Shown piece after piece: positions 1 to 8,687 of a stretch of DNA of 64,000 nt. The stretch is from Pseudoduganella namucuonensis (lineage in GTDB: Bacteria > Pseudomonadota > Gammaproteobacteria > Burkholderiales > Burkholderiaceae_D): positions 186,001-250,000 of the forward strand of contig NZ_FPBO01000004.1 of NCBI RefSeq assembly GCF_900116645.1, in the 5' to 3' direction. The notes below the pieces were generated by a model that saw only the letters and a program-made list of their open reading frames with translations, ran no database searches and was not told the DNA's origin. Positions within the stretch are counted from its first letter, which is position 1, and each line of letters opens with the position of its first letter. The position numbers were made by a program, and so were the translations under genes.

Positions 1-340
1 CGGTGCTGCCGCCATAGCCCCGGTAATGCATCAGGTAGATGGCCCGCTCGGGAAACGCGGCCGCCAGGTCGGGCAGGCCGAGGTTCACGTCCTCCGCGTT
101 GCCGCCGAAGTAGACGAGCGCCCGCGCGCCCTGACGATCGCGGACGGTGACGCGCAGCTCCGCGCCATCGACCGGCAACGCGACGACGTCCGCGCCTTCG
201 ACGGGCGACGCCGGCGGCGGCATATAGATCAGCGAGCGCTGGAACACGAACAGCGCGGCGCACAGTCCGAGGTAGCCCAGCGCCGCGAGCGCGGCGAGCT
301 TGCCGGCGAACGCCAGCACGGCCGCGAGTCGGGGATTCAC
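1..340 (-). CDS. alpha/beta hydrolase, C-terminus cut by window edge
   Basis: Only the first 113 codons are present; the rest lies left of base 1. A GTG start at 340 follows a G-rich Shine-Dalgarno-like stretch. An N-terminal hydrophobic segment (about residues 10-35) looks like a membrane anchor or signal. It is followed by IYMPPP, then LVYFGGNAED and MHYRGYGGST. The FGGNAED and YRGYGGS pattern is typical of the BEM46/YfhR-like alpha/beta hydrolases, in which GGNAED forms the oxyanion region. The nucleophile and acid/His are outside the window, so activity cannot be judged. It is the last visible gene of a tightly packed minus-strand group (diguanylate cyclase, SDR, DUF2164), although about 70 bp separate it from DUF2164. 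The substrate is unknown. Confidence 0.75.
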   Translation of the reverse strand, partial: MNPRLAAVLAFAGKLAALAALGYLGLCAALFVFQRSLIYMPPPASPVEGADVVALPVDGAELRVTVRDRQGARALVYFGGNAEDVNLGLPDLAAAFPERAIYLMHYRGYGGST

Positions 341-409
341 CCCGCCGTCCCCGCGGGGAGGCCACGGCGACGCGCGCCGCGCCCCGGACCGGCGGCGCGG
401 CGGCCCGCG

Positions 410-661
410 CTACTTCTTCTGCCAGTACGAGAACTCATGTTCGTAGCAGGTGGTGTCGATCTCGGCGATCTTGTCCTGCATCGCGGCCTGGGCGTCCTGG
501 ATGGCCTGGTTGTACACGCTGGGACCGATCTCCCGCAGGCAGTAGTCGAGGAACAGCCTGGCCTTCAGCTCGCCCACCTCCTCGTCCAGGTTCTTGGAAC
601 AGTAACGCTGGATGGAGCCCACCAGCCGCTCCTCCACTTCCTTGCTCAACTTGATCGCCAT
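410..661 (-). CDS. DUF2164 family protein
   Basis: An 83-residue cytoplasmic protein beginning MAIKLSKEVEERL. It is acidic and mostly helical, with the LDYCLREIGPSVYNQAI segment and a C-terminal CYEHEFSYW that match the small DUF2164 family known from many proteobacteria. No biochemical role is known for the family. The ATG at 661 is preceded by AGGGA at good spacing, and that Shine-Dalgarno overlaps the stop of the upstream SDR gene (8 bp gap), so the two are probably co-translated. A longer frame reading upstream into the SDR gene has no support. There is no signal peptide or membrane segment. Confidence 0.8.
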   Translation of the reverse strand: MAIKLSKEVEERLVGSIQRYCSKNLDEEVGELKARLFLDYCLREIGPSVYNQAIQDAQAAMQDKIAEIDTTCYEHEFSYWQKK

Positions 662-669
662 GTATTTCC

Positions 670-1410
670 CTATTTGCCGCCGCCGACCGTGATGGTGGTG
701 GCCGTGATGTAGGACGCCGCCGGCGACAGCAGGAACACCACCGGTTCGGCGATCTCCCCCGGCTGTCCGACCCGGCGCATCGGTATGTTCGGCGCCGCGC
801 GCGCCAGGCGGCCGGCGTCGCCGCCGCGCGCGTGGATCTCGGTCTCGGTCATGCCCGGCGCCACGCCGCACACGCGTATGCCCCGCGGCGCCAGCTCGCG
901 CCCCAGTCCCATCGTGAACGCCTCCACGGCCGCCTTGCTGGACGCGTAGTGCACGTAGTCGCCGGCGCTGCCGCTGGAGGCGGCGGTCGACGAGATGTTG
1001 ACGATCACGCCCGCCGCGCCGCTGCGCTGGAAGGACGCCACCGCCGCGCGGCAGCAGTCCATCAGCCCCAGCACGTTGACGCGGAAGACGTCGGCGATGA
1101 CGGCGGGATCGGCCCGCATGAACGGCCCCAGGCCGCCCGTGATGCCGGCGTTGTTGACCAGCGCCGTCAACGGCCCCAGTTCGCGCTCGGCGGTCTCGAA
1201 CAGCCGCGCCACGTCCGCCGGCGCGCCGACGTCGCCCGGCACCGCGATCGCCTCGCCCCCGGCCGCGACGATCGCGTCCACCACGCCCCGCGCGGCGGCC
1301 GCGTCGCTCAGGTAGTTGACGGCCACCGCGTAGCCCTCGCGCGCCGCCGCCAGCGCGGTCGCCGCGCCGATGCCGCGCCCGGCGCCGGTGATGATCACTA
1401 CCTTTTTCAT
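670..1410 (-). CDS. SDR family NAD(P)-dependent oxidoreductase
   Basis: A 246-residue classical short-chain dehydrogenase/reductase. The cofactor motif TGAGRGIG lies near residue 8, NNAG near residue 88, and the catalytic Ser in NISSTAASS is followed by YASSK (Tyr and Lys), so all three catalytic residues are present. The C-terminal TVGGGK is close to the FabG-like TVDGG ending. The substrate cannot be read from sequence; FabG-like reductases and sugar or steroid SDRs look alike at this level. The gene sits 8 bp after the diguanylate cyclase stop and 8 bp before DUF2164, so it is almost certainly within the same transcript. Confidence 0.85.
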   Translation of the reverse strand: MKKVVIITGAGRGIGAATALAAAREGYAVAVNYLSDAAAARGVVDAIVAAGGEAIAVPGDVGAPADVARLFETAERELGPLTALVNNAGITGGLGPFMRADPAVIADVFRVNVLGLMDCCRAAVASFQRSGAAGVIVNISSTAASSGSAGDYVHYASSKAAVEAFTMGLGRELAPRGIRVCGVAPGMTETEIHARGGDAGRLARAAPNIPMRRVGQPGEIAEPVVFLLSPAASYITATTITVGGGK

Positions 1411-1418
1411 GCGCCCCC

Positions 1419-2429
1419 CTATGCCGCTTGCGCCTCGCCGTCGACCGCCACGCGGTCGCGGCCGGCGCGCTTGGCGGCGTACAGCGCCTGGTCCGCCGCG
1501 CGCAGCAGCGATTCGGCGTCGGCCAGGCGGTCCTTGTCGAAGCTGGCCACGCCGATGCTCATCGTCACGTGCGGACGGACGGCGGCCGGCGCGTGCGTGA
1601 TCTCCAGCGCGGCGATGCAGGCGCGGATCGCCTCGGCGTGCTGGCGCGCCTGCTCCGGGCCGGTGTCCGGCAGGATGGCGGCGAACTCCTCGCCGCCGTA
1701 GCGCGCCGCCAGGTCGGCCGAGCGCTGCAGCTTGCCGGCGAAGGCCTCGGCCACCATGGTCAGGCAGGCGTCGCCCTGCTGGTGGCCGAAGTGGTCGTTG
1801 TAGGCCTTGAAGGAGTCGATGTCCATCAGCAGCAGCGACAGCTCGCCGCCGTGGCGCTGGGCGCGCCCCAGCTCGCGCTGCAGCGCCACGTCGAAATGGC
1901 GGCGGTTGGCGATGCCGGTCAAGCCGTCCACGTAGGACTGCGCGCGCAGCGACTCGGCCTGGTCGCGCAGCATGCGCTCGCGGCCCACGGTGGTGCTGAC
2001 GTCGCCGATCTCGATCAGGCAGTAGCGCTCCTTGCCCTCGCTGAACGGCGTCACCGCCACCGACTGCTCCATCCGCTCGCCGCCCCAGGTGCCGGCGGGG
2101 TACAACGGGAACGGCGTGCGGTTCAGCGCCTGCGGCAGCTGCGCCGGCAGGTTGTTGGCCAGCGCGCTGTGGATGGCCTGCTCCAGGCGCTGGCCCAGCA
2201 GGTCGGGGAACTGCTCGAACAGGTCGACGCCCTCGACCCGGCTGGCGGACAGGCCTGAACGGCTGGCCATCCACTGGTTCCACAGCACGATGCGGCGGCG
2301 CGCGTCCAGCACCACCAGGCCCAGGTTGGCCAGGCCGAGCACGCGCTTGAACAAGTTGGGATGCTGCGGGAGGACCGGCGCGGCGCGCTGTGCGGCTGCG
2401 CCCTGCGGCGTGATCGTGTTGTCTTGCAT
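1419..2429 (-). CDS. PAS-GGDEF diguanylate cyclase
   Basis: A 336-residue soluble protein that makes c-di-GMP from two GTP. Residues about 30-150 form a PAS-like sensor (LGLVVLDARRRIVLWNQW), and residues about 170-330 form a GGDEF domain. The active-site motif is RYGGEEF, and RSAD five residues upstream is an intact inhibitory I-site, so the enzyme should be active and product-inhibited. No transmembrane segment is seen, so the signal is probably cytoplasmic. The ATG at 2429 has GGA about 8 bp upstream; a longer frame extends into the intergenic space without a better ribosome site. It heads a minus-strand group with the SDR, DUF2164 and hydrolase genes, but nothing visible links their functions. 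Confidence 0.9.
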   Translation of the reverse strand: MQDNTITPQGAAAQRAAPVLPQHPNLFKRVLGLANLGLVVLDARRRIVLWNQWMASRSGLSASRVEGVDLFEQFPDLLGQRLEQAIHSALANNLPAQLPQALNRTPFPLYPAGTWGGERMEQSVAVTPFSEGKERYCLIEIGDVSTTVGRERMLRDQAESLRAQSYVDGLTGIANRRHFDVALQRELGRAQRHGGELSLLLMDIDSFKAYNDHFGHQQGDACLTMVAEAFAGKLQRSADLAARYGGEEFAAILPDTGPEQARQHAEAIRACIAALEITHAPAAVRPHVTMSIGVASFDKDRLADAESLLRAADQALYAAKRAGRDRVAVDGEAQAA

Positions 2430-2512
2430 GCGGATTTTCCAGGGGCCAGGCTGCTGGCGGCGGCCAGCGATCGTGACGGGAATTATAAGCGCTGGCGCGC
2501 CGCTTGCGGACC

Positions 2513-3418
2513 TCATTCGCCGAAGGTGTCCATGATCAGCCCCCGCAGCCACTGGCCGCCGGCGTCCTGGCCGTAGCGGCGGTGCCAGAAGATGTTGGTC
2601 TGCAGTTCCGGCAACGCCAGCGGCGGCGCGATCCACGCCAGCTTGAACGGCGCCGCCGCGCGCTGCGCCAGCTTCAGCGGCACGGTCACCACCAGGTCGG
2701 CGGTGGAGACGATGTAGGGAATGGCGGTGAAGTGCGGCACCCGGTAGCGCGACGCGGCCTGCACGCCCGCCTCGCGCAGCAGCTCGTTGATGCGGTCGTA
2801 GGGACTCTCGGCCGAGGCCACCAGCAGGTGCTCGGCGGCGAGGAAGCGCTCCAGCGTCGGCTCGCCCTGCCCCAGCGCGTGCCCCTGGCGGAACATGCTG
2901 ACATAGGGCTGGCGGAACAGCAGGCGCTGGAACAGCGCCTCGGACGCGTCCTCGAACGCGCCGATGGCCAGGTCGATGCGGCCGGCCTCCATCTCCTCCC
3001 TCAGCGCCGCCGTCCCGGCGCGCACCGAGCCGATCTCGACGCGCGGCGCCAGCGCCCTGCAGCGCTCGATGAGCGCCGGCATGAAATACACCTCGCCCAC
3101 GTCCGTCATCGCGATGGCGAAACGGCGGCGGCTGGTGGCCGGGTCGAAGCGGTCGCGCTGGTTCAACGCCAGCGCCACCTGCCCCAGCGCGGCGCCCACC
3201 GGCTCCGCCATTTGCTCGGCGAAAGGAGTCGGCTGCATGCCCTGCGCGGTGCGCACGAACAGCTCGTCGCCCAGCGCCCGGCGCAGGCGCGCCAGCGCGT
3301 TGCTGACGGCGGACTGCGTCAGGCGCAAACGCCTGGCCGCCGCCGAGATCCGGCGCTCGCGGTAGACCTCCTGGAACACCACCAGCAGGTTCAGGTCGAT
3401 GTCGTGCAGCTCGAGCAT
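2513..3418 (-). CDS. LysR-type regulator divergent from hmgA
   Basis: A 301-residue LysR family regulator. The N-terminal winged helix-turn-helix (residues about 5-65) contains the family pattern AARRLRLTQSAVSNALARLR. The remainder is the two-lobed effector domain, starting RRRFAIAMTDVGEVYF. The ATG at 3418 is preceded by GGTGG. It is transcribed away from hmgA with 105 bp between the two starts and a strong dyad in the gap, the classic layout of a LysR regulator controlling its divergent neighbour and itself. The likely role is control of homogentisate breakdown; the inducer (perhaps homogentisate or another aromatic) is inference. Confidence 0.88.
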   Translation of the reverse strand: MLELHDIDLNLLVVFQEVYRERRISAAARRLRLTQSAVSNALARLRRALGDELFVRTAQGMQPTPFAEQMAEPVGAALGQVALALNQRDRFDPATSRRRFAIAMTDVGEVYFMPALIERCRALAPRVEIGSVRAGTAALREEMEAGRIDLAIGAFEDASEALFQRLLFRQPYVSMFRQGHALGQGEPTLERFLAAEHLLVASAESPYDRINELLREAGVQAASRYRVPHFTAIPYIVSTADLVVTVPLKLAQRAAAPFKLAWIAPPLALPELQTNIFWHRRYGQDAGGQWLRGLIMDTFGE

Positions 3419-3431
3419 GAGTCCACCATAA

Positions 3432-3474
3432 TTTACAATGTGAATATTCTACATTTTTATATTCACATCGTAAA
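3432..3474. promoter_or_regulatory. 16-bp dyad, likely LysR-type operator
   Basis: The arms TTTACAATGTGAATAT (3432-3447) and ATATTCACATCGTAAA (3459-3474) pair at 15 of 16 positions across an 11-bp AT-rich spacer. The site begins 14 bp from the LysR start and ends 50 bp before hmgA. Its position and symmetry fit a regulator-binding site for the divergent pair. There is no U-run, so it is not a convincing terminator. Confidence 0.7.
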
Positions 3475-3523
3475 ATCCGCGCCCATCCCCTAAAGTGTAG
3501 CCATACCGTTCAGAGGAGACAGC

Positions 3524-4822
3524 ATGACCGCGACCACCGCCTACCAATCCGGCTTCGGCAACGAATTCGCCACCGAGGCGCTGCCGGGCGCCCTGCCCCA
3601 GCACCGCAACTCGCCGCAGCGGGTGGCCCACGGCCTGTACGCCGAGCAGGTGTCCGGCACCGCCTTCACCGCGCCGCGCAGCCACAACCGCCGCTCCTGG
3701 CTGTACCGCATCCGTCCGGCCGCGATGCACGGCGCCTTCGAGCGCATCGACAACGGCCGCCTCGTCGGCCGCTTCGACCATCCCGCGCCGCCGCCCAACC
3801 AGCTGCGCTGGGACCCGCTGCCCATGCCGGCCGCGCCCACCGACTTCATCGACGGCTGGACCACCATGGCCGGCAACGGCGCGCCCGAGGCCCAGGCCGG
3901 CTGCGCCATCCACCTGTACGCCGCCAACGCGGACATGCGGGGCCGCTACTTCTACAGCGCCGACGGCGAACTGCTGATCGTGCCGCAGCGGGGCCGCCTG
4001 CGCATCGCCACCGAACTGGGCCTGGTCGAGATCGAGCCGCAGGAGATCGCCGTGATCCCGCGCGGCATCCGCTTCCAGGTGGCGCTGCCGGACGGCGAGG
4101 CGCGCGGCTACATCTGCGAAAACCACGGCGCGCTGCTGCAATTGCCGGACATGGGGCCGATCGGCTCCAACGGCCTGGCCAACCCGCGCGACTTCCTGAC
4201 GCCGACGGCCGCCTACGAGGACCTCGAGGGCGACTTCGAGCTGGTGGCCAAGTTCTGCGGCAACCTGTGGCGCGCGCGCATCGGCCACTCGCCGCTGGAC
4301 GTGGTGGCCTGGCACGGCAACTACGCGCCCTACAAGTACGACCTGCGCCACTTCAACACCATCGGCTCGATCAGCTACGACCATCCGGACCCGTCGATCT
4401 TCCTGGTGCTGCACGCGCCCAGCGACACGCCGGGCGTGAGCACGCTGGACTTCGTGATCTTCCCGCCGCGCTGGCTGGCGGCGGAGAACACCTTCCGCCC
4501 GCCCTGGTTCCACCGCAACGTGGCCAGCGAGTTCATGGGCCTGATCCACGGCGAATACGACGCCAAGGCCGGCGGCTTCGTGCCCGGCGGCGCCAGCCTG
4601 CACAACTGCATGAGCGGCCACGGCCCGGACGCCGGCACCTTCGACAAGGCCAGCGCCGCCGACACCAGCACGCCGCACAAGGTGGACGCCACCATGGCCT
4701 TCATGTTCGAGACCCGGCACGTGATCCGCCCGACCGAGCAGGCGCTGCGTTCGCCGCAACTGCAGGGCGACTACCAGGCATGCTGGGCCGGCATCCGCAA
4801 GAACTTCAAGGCCCCGGCATAA
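3524..4822 (+). CDS. hmgA: homogentisate 1,2-dioxygenase
   Basis: A 432-residue cytoplasmic iron dioxygenase that opens the ring of homogentisate to maleylacetoacetate in tyrosine and phenylalanine breakdown. The N-terminus [19 protein letters not shown] is highly characteristic. The Fe ligands known for the family map to His330 (WFHRN), Glu336 (SEFMG) and His366 (SGHGPD), all present, and the length is normal. The start ATG has a strong AGAGGAGA ribosome site. Fumarylacetoacetase and maleylacetoacetate isomerase are not next to it in this window, so the rest of the pathway must lie elsewhere. It is probably controlled by the divergent LysR gene through the dyad in the shared intergenic region. 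Confidence 0.97.
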   Translation: MTATTAYQSGFGNEFATEALPGALPQHRNSPQRVAHGLYAEQVSGTAFTAPRSHNRRSWLYRIRPAAMHGAFERIDNGRLVGRFDHPAPPPNQLRWDPLPMPAAPTDFIDGWTTMAGNGAPEAQAGCAIHLYAANADMRGRYFYSADGELLIVPQRGRLRIATELGLVEIEPQEIAVIPRGIRFQVALPDGEARGYICENHGALLQLPDMGPIGSNGLANPRDFLTPTAAYEDLEGDFELVAKFCGNLWRARIGHSPLDVVAWHGNYAPYKYDLRHFNTIGSISYDHPDPSIFLVLHAPSDTPGVSTLDFVIFPPRWLAAENTFRPPWFHRNVASEFMGLIHGEYDAKAGGFVPGGASLHNCMSGHGPDAGTFDKASAADTSTPHKVDATMAFMFETRHVIRPTEQALRSPQLQGDYQACWAGIRKNFKAPA

Positions 4823-4854
4823 AAAGCGCCCAGGGCTATTTAAAGTTGCGCGGC

Positions 4855-4889
4855 AAAGAAAAACGGCGCCGGACAAGAGCCGGGCGCCG
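4855..4889 (-). terminator. Rho-independent terminator of the PEP-CTERM gene
   Basis: CGGCGCCGG (4864-4872) and CCGGGCGCCG (4880-4889) form a GC-rich stem with a 7-nt loop. Read on the minus strand, the stem is followed by TTTTTCTTT (4855-4863). It lies 20 bp past the stop of the PEP-CTERM gene. It may also slow read-through from hmgA in the other direction. Confidence 0.8.
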
Positions 4890-4909
4890 CTGGTCGGGAA
4901 CGGGAGGAC

Positions 4910-5692
4910 TTAGCCGTGACGGCGGCGGCGCAGCATGCACAGCGCGCCCAGGCCCAGCGCCAGCAACGGCAGGCTGCCCGGCGTCGGCACCACGCGCACC
5001 AGACCCTCGATCACGTCGTTCTGGCAGGTTTCGCCCCAGTGCATGGCGAAGGACGAGAAATTGACCAGCGCCGTCGACGACGCGTTGATCGTGAACGTCA
5101 GTTTCTGGTCCTTCGTCACGGTCCAGCTGCCGGTCAGGCCGGTGTAATTCACGGTGCTCGAGGTGGTCTTCACCGCCGTGGCCTGGCCATTGCGGTAGAG
5201 GCACTGGGTGCCCAGCGTGCAGGTCATGAACGATTCGGAGTTCTTGATGTTGGCCGCGTTGGTCGAACCGTTCAGTTGGTACAGCTTGAAGGTGCCGCCG
5301 GTGTTGCTCCAGCGGTTGTCCAGGCTGAAGCCGTAGTTCCACTTGGTGCCGTTGGCGGCGTTGTCGCCGGTGTGGTGGGCGTCCGTGCCGAACGGATTCC
5401 AGGCCTGCGACAGGAACACGTCGCCATAGCCGATGCCGTTCGGGCCGGCCCAGGAGTCGGCGCCCGCGTGGCCGGCGAAGGCGGTGTTGATGGTCACCGT
5501 CAGCACGCTGCCGACGCGCGCGATCGTCGCGCCGCCGATGTCGTACATGCTGCCGCCGATCACGTCGCCCTGGCCGTGGCTGTCGCCGCCCCAATAGGCG
5601 TTCGCGCCGGAGTCGCTGATCCCGCCAGCCTGGGCGCCATGCATCGCCAGCAGCGCGAACGCGGCGCAAAAGGCGCTGAACAGTTTTTTCAT
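4910..5692 (-). CDS. PEP-CTERM sorting domain protein
   Basis: A 260-residue secreted protein. Residues 1-22 are a signal peptide ending AQAG. The body is rich in Gly, Asn, Thr and Ser and resembles the beta-rich, low-identity domains of extracellular PEP-CTERM proteins. The C-terminus has the tripartite sorting tail: VPTPGS (a variant of VPEP), a hydrophobic helix LPLLALGLGALCML and the basic cluster RRRR. Such proteins are processed by an exosortase and are associated with exopolysaccharide and floc formation. A RpoN-type promoter lies just upstream and a terminator just downstream, so it is a single-gene unit. No exosortase or polysaccharide operon is in the window. Four Cys residues in the mature part could form disulfides. 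Its exact function is unknown. Confidence 0.85.
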   Translation of the reverse strand: MKKLFSAFCAAFALLAMHGAQAGGISDSGANAYWGGDSHGQGDVIGGSMYDIGGATIARVGSVLTVTINTAFAGHAGADSWAGPNGIGYGDVFLSQAWNPFGTDAHHTGDNAANGTKWNYGFSLDNRWSNTGGTFKLYQLNGSTNAANIKNSESFMTCTLGTQCLYRNGQATAVKTTSSTVNYTGLTGSWTVTKDQKLTFTINASSTALVNFSSFAMHWGETCQNDVIEGLVRVVPTPGSLPLLALGLGALCMLRRRRHG

Positions 5693-5724
5693 GATTCGTC
5701 CCGTGGAAAGATTTAATTCTTTAA

Positions 5725-5740
5725 AGCATTAATCATGCCA
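5725..5740 (-). promoter_or_regulatory. candidate sigma-54 (RpoN) promoter of the PEP-CTERM gene
   Basis: On the minus strand the sequence is TGGCATGATTAATGCT. It matches the -24/-12 consensus TGGCACG-N4-TTGCW at all key positions except C to T in the -24 box and T to A in the -12 box, with the right GG-to-GC spacing. The predicted start is about 20 nt upstream of the ATG. PEP-CTERM genes in related bacteria are reported to be controlled by RpoN with PrsK/PrsR, which supports the call. Confidence 0.6.
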
Positions 5741-5909
5741 GGCGGTTAACAAGCTTTGTAAACAAGCCCTTACCCGCCTCCCCCCGCCCGTGTGGCGCGA
5801 ACTGTAAAGATTTCCGACAGTCCGGGTTGCCCGGTTGCACCGTGCGCGCAAGCATGCCACCATTCAGGGTTGCCGCCATTGTATACTGGTTCGTACCCAA
5901 AGGAAATTC

Positions 5910-8687
5910 ATGTTTCATTTTATTAACAAACGAACGGCGCTTTCCAGCCTGTGCTGCGCGCTGCTCGTGGGGGCCGCGCTGACCGGCTGCCGGCAGGAAA
6001 GCAAGGCCGACCTGCTGGCCCAAGCCAGGCAATACCGCCAGAACAATGAATTCAACGCCGCCCTGATCTCGCTGAAGAACGCGGTGGAGGCCAATCCCGA
6101 CCACGCGGAGGCCCGCTTCCTGCTGGCCACCTTGTACAACGACACCGGCAACGCGCTGGCGGCGGAGAAGGAGATCCGCAAGGCGCTGGCCAACGGCACG
6201 CCGGCCGCCACCGCCATGCCGGTGCTGGCCAAGGCCTTGCTGCAGCAGGGCCAGTTCAAGAAGGCGCTCGAGGAGACCGAGGCCGAGGCGGCCAATAACG
6301 GCGCCGACCTGCTGTGCGTGCGCGCCGACGCCCACCTGGCGCTGGAGCAGGTGCCCGAGGCGAAGAAAGTGTTCGAGAAGGTGCTGGAGCTGCACCCCGA
6401 CCATCCCACCGCCCTGATCGGCCTGGGCCGCGTGGCCTTCCTGTCGGGCGACGTGGACCTGGCCCACCAATACGCCACCCGGGTGCTGGCGGCCCAGCCC
6501 CGCAACACCGACGCGCTGATGTTCAAGGGCGACCTGCTGCGCGCGCAAAACCAGCCGCAACAGGCGCTGGACGCCTACGACCAGGTCATCGCCATCAATC
6601 CGCAGCACCGCACCGTCCACGTCGAGATGGCCTACCTGGAAATCGCCGTCGGCAAGTTCGCCGAGGCCCAGGCCAACCTCGCCAAGGCCGAGAAGGTCAC
6701 GCCCGGCAGCGTGCTGGTGGCCTACACCCAGGCCCTGCTGGACTTCTCGCGGGGCAAGCACATCGCCGCCCAGGAGTCGCTGCAGAAGGTGCTGCGGGTG
6801 GCGCCCGACCATCCGCCCAGCGTGCTGCTGGCCGGCGCCGTGGCCCTGAACCTGGGCTCGCTGCAGCAGGCCGAGCACCACCTGCGCCGCTACCTGGACC
6901 GCAACCCCTACAACGTCTACGCGCGCAAGATGCTGGCCTCCACGCTGCTGCGCAGCGGCGCCACGCCGGACGCGCTGGCCGTGCTGGAGCCGGCGCTGAA
7001 GAGCGAACAGCAGGACGTGCAGCTGCTGGCCCTGGCCGGCGAATCCTATATGCAGGCGCGCGACTTCAACAAGGCCACCGAATACTTCGGCAAGGCCAGC
7101 GAGCTCGATCCGACTGCGGCCAAGCTGCGCACCTCGCTGGGCATGAGCAAGCTGGGCAAGGGCGACCGCGCGCAGGGCATCAGCGACCTGCAGGCGGCGG
7201 CCAGGCTGGACACCAGTTCCGAGCAGGCCGGCATCGCGCTGATCCGCGCCGAACTGGGCCTGCAGCGCCTGGACCAGGCCCACGCCGCCGTCGAGGCGCT
7301 GGAAAAGACGCAGCCGGCCAACGCCACGCTGCAGGACCTGAAGGGTATGGTCTACCTCGGCAAGCAAGACCCGGCGCGCGCCCGCGCCGCCTTCGAGCGC
7401 GCGCTGGCGCTGGAGCCGGCCTACTTCCCCGCCGCCGCCAACCTGGCGCAGCTGGACGCGGTGGAGAAGAAGCCGGAGGCGGCCCGGCAGCGGCTGAAGA
7501 ACTTCCTGGCGAACAACAAGGGCAGTGTCGAGGCGCTGAACGCGCTGGCCACGCTGGCCACCGCCGAGCGCAAGCCCGACGAGGCCACCCGCTGGCTGGA
7601 ACAGGCGCACGAGGTGGACGCGAACGCCATCGGCCCGGCCGTGCGCCTGCTGTCCCACTACCTGGTCAACGCCAGGAACGACAAGGCGCTGCTGCTGGCG
7701 CGCAAGGTCCAGCTGGACCACCCGGACAACCCGGACCTGCTGGACCTGCTGGGCAAGAGCCAGCTGGCCAACGGCGACAAGGTCGGCGCGCTCGATTCCT
7801 ACAAGAAGCTGGCCGCCGCCCTGCCCCGTTCCGCGCACGCGCAGATGCAGGTGGCCGCGATGGAGCTGCTGCTCGACAACACGGCGGCGGCCGAGGACCA
7901 TTTGAAGACGGCGCTGGCGATGCAGCCGGACTTCCCGGCCGCGCAAGTGGCGCAGGCCGAGCTGTACGTGAAGCGCGGCTCGTACGAGCTGGCGATGATG
8001 ATGGCCGACCGCCTGCAGCGCAAGTATCCGAAGGCCTCGGCCGGCTACCAGCTGGCGGGCGACGTGCGCACCGTGCAGAACAAGCACGAACTGGCGCTGG
8101 CGGCCTACGAGCAGGCGCTGGCGCTGGGCAAGAAGAACGAGCTGGTCGTCAAGATCGCCAACGCGCTGCGCGCCACCGGCAAGCCGCAGGAGGCGGTGCG
8201 GCGGCTGGACCAGTGGCTGAAGGCCAATCCGGACGACGCGCGCATCGAACTGTACAAGGCCGAGACCATGCTGGCCGACAAGCAGTACGCCGAGGCCGCG
8301 CCCTACCTGGAGGCCATGCTGAAACGGCACCCGGACAACGTCACCGCGCTCAACAACCTGGCCTGGGCCTACCAGCAGATGAAGGACAGGCGCGCGCGCG
8401 CCGTGGCCGAACAGGCTTACCAGCTGGCCGGCGACCAGCCGGCCGTGATGGACACGCTGGGCTGGATCCTGATCGAGCAGGGCGACACGGCGCGCGGCCT
8501 GCCGATCCTGCAAAAAGCCCACGCCCAGGCGCCGCTGGCGCGCGACATCCGCTACCACCTGGCCGCCGGCCTCGCCAAGGCGGGCCAGAAGCCCGCCGCG
8601 CGCCAGCACCTGGAGCAGCTGCTGGCCGGCGACACGCGCTTCGCCCAGGCCGACGACGCGCGGGCGCTGCTGCTGCTGCTGCGATGA
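5910..8687 (+). CDS. prsT: PrsT-like TPR-repeat lipoprotein of the PEP-CTERM system
   Basis: A 925-residue lipoprotein. The signal peptide ends in the lipobox LTGC with Cys27 as the lipidated residue. After that, nearly the whole chain is tetratricopeptide repeats, with recurring A..Y, P..A and A...E spacing and segments such as ALISLKNAVEANPDHAEARF. Length and architecture match PrsT, the TPR lipoprotein that accompanies exosortase/PEP-CTERM loci. The start ATG has AAAGGA 7 bp upstream; an in-frame extension to 5835 would destroy the signal peptide and is rejected. A TATACT hexamer at 5882-5887 is a possible -10 box. It is divergent from the PEP-CTERM gene and overlaps the next gene by ATGA. 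The prsT name rests on architecture only. Confidence 0.8.
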   Translation: MFHFINKRTALSSLCCALLVGAALTGCRQESKADLLAQARQYRQNNEFNAALISLKNAVEANPDHAEARFLLATLYNDTGNALAAEKEIRKALANGTPAATAMPVLAKALLQQGQFKKALEETEAEAANNGADLLCVRADAHLALEQVPEAKKVFEKVLELHPDHPTALIGLGRVAFLSGDVDLAHQYATRVLAAQPRNTDALMFKGDLLRAQNQPQQALDAYDQVIAINPQHRTVHVEMAYLEIAVGKFAEAQANLAKAEKVTPGSVLVAYTQALLDFSRGKHIAAQESLQKVLRVAPDHPPSVLLAGAVALNLGSLQQAEHHLRRYLDRNPYNVYARKMLASTLLRSGATPDALAVLEPALKSEQQDVQLLALAGESYMQARDFNKATEYFGKASELDPTAAKLRTSLGMSKLGKGDRAQGISDLQAAARLDTSSEQAGIALIRAELGLQRLDQAHAAVEALEKTQPANATLQDLKGMVYLGKQDPARARAAFERALALEPAYFPAAANLAQLDAVEKKPEAARQRLKNFLANNKGSVEALNALATLATAERKPDEATRWLEQAHEVDANAIGPAVRLLSHYLVNARNDKALLLARKVQLDHPDNPDLLDLLGKSQLANGDKVGALDSYKKLAAALPRSAHAQMQVAAMELLLDNTAAAEDHLKTALAMQPDFPAAQVAQAELYVKRGSYELAMMMADRLQRKYPKASAGYQLAGDVRTVQNKHELALAAYEQALALGKKNELVVKIANALRATGKPQEAVRRLDQWLKANPDDARIELYKAETMLADKQYAEAAPYLEAMLKRHPDNVTALNNLAWAYQQMKDRRARAVAEQAYQLAGDQPAVMDTLGWILIEQGDTARGLPILQKAHAQAPLARDIRYHLAAGLAKAGQKPAARQHLEQLLAGDTRFAQADDARALLLLLR

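Noticed and set aside
4825..4845. Short GC hairpin just after hmgA as its own terminator
   Set aside because: GCCCAGGGC leaves a loop too small to fold; the stronger stem nearby belongs to the opposite strand gene.
5733..8609. Long minus-strand frame opposite prsT
   Set aside because: The plus-strand frame has a lipoprotein signal, regular TPR repeats and a ribosome site; the minus frame has none of these.
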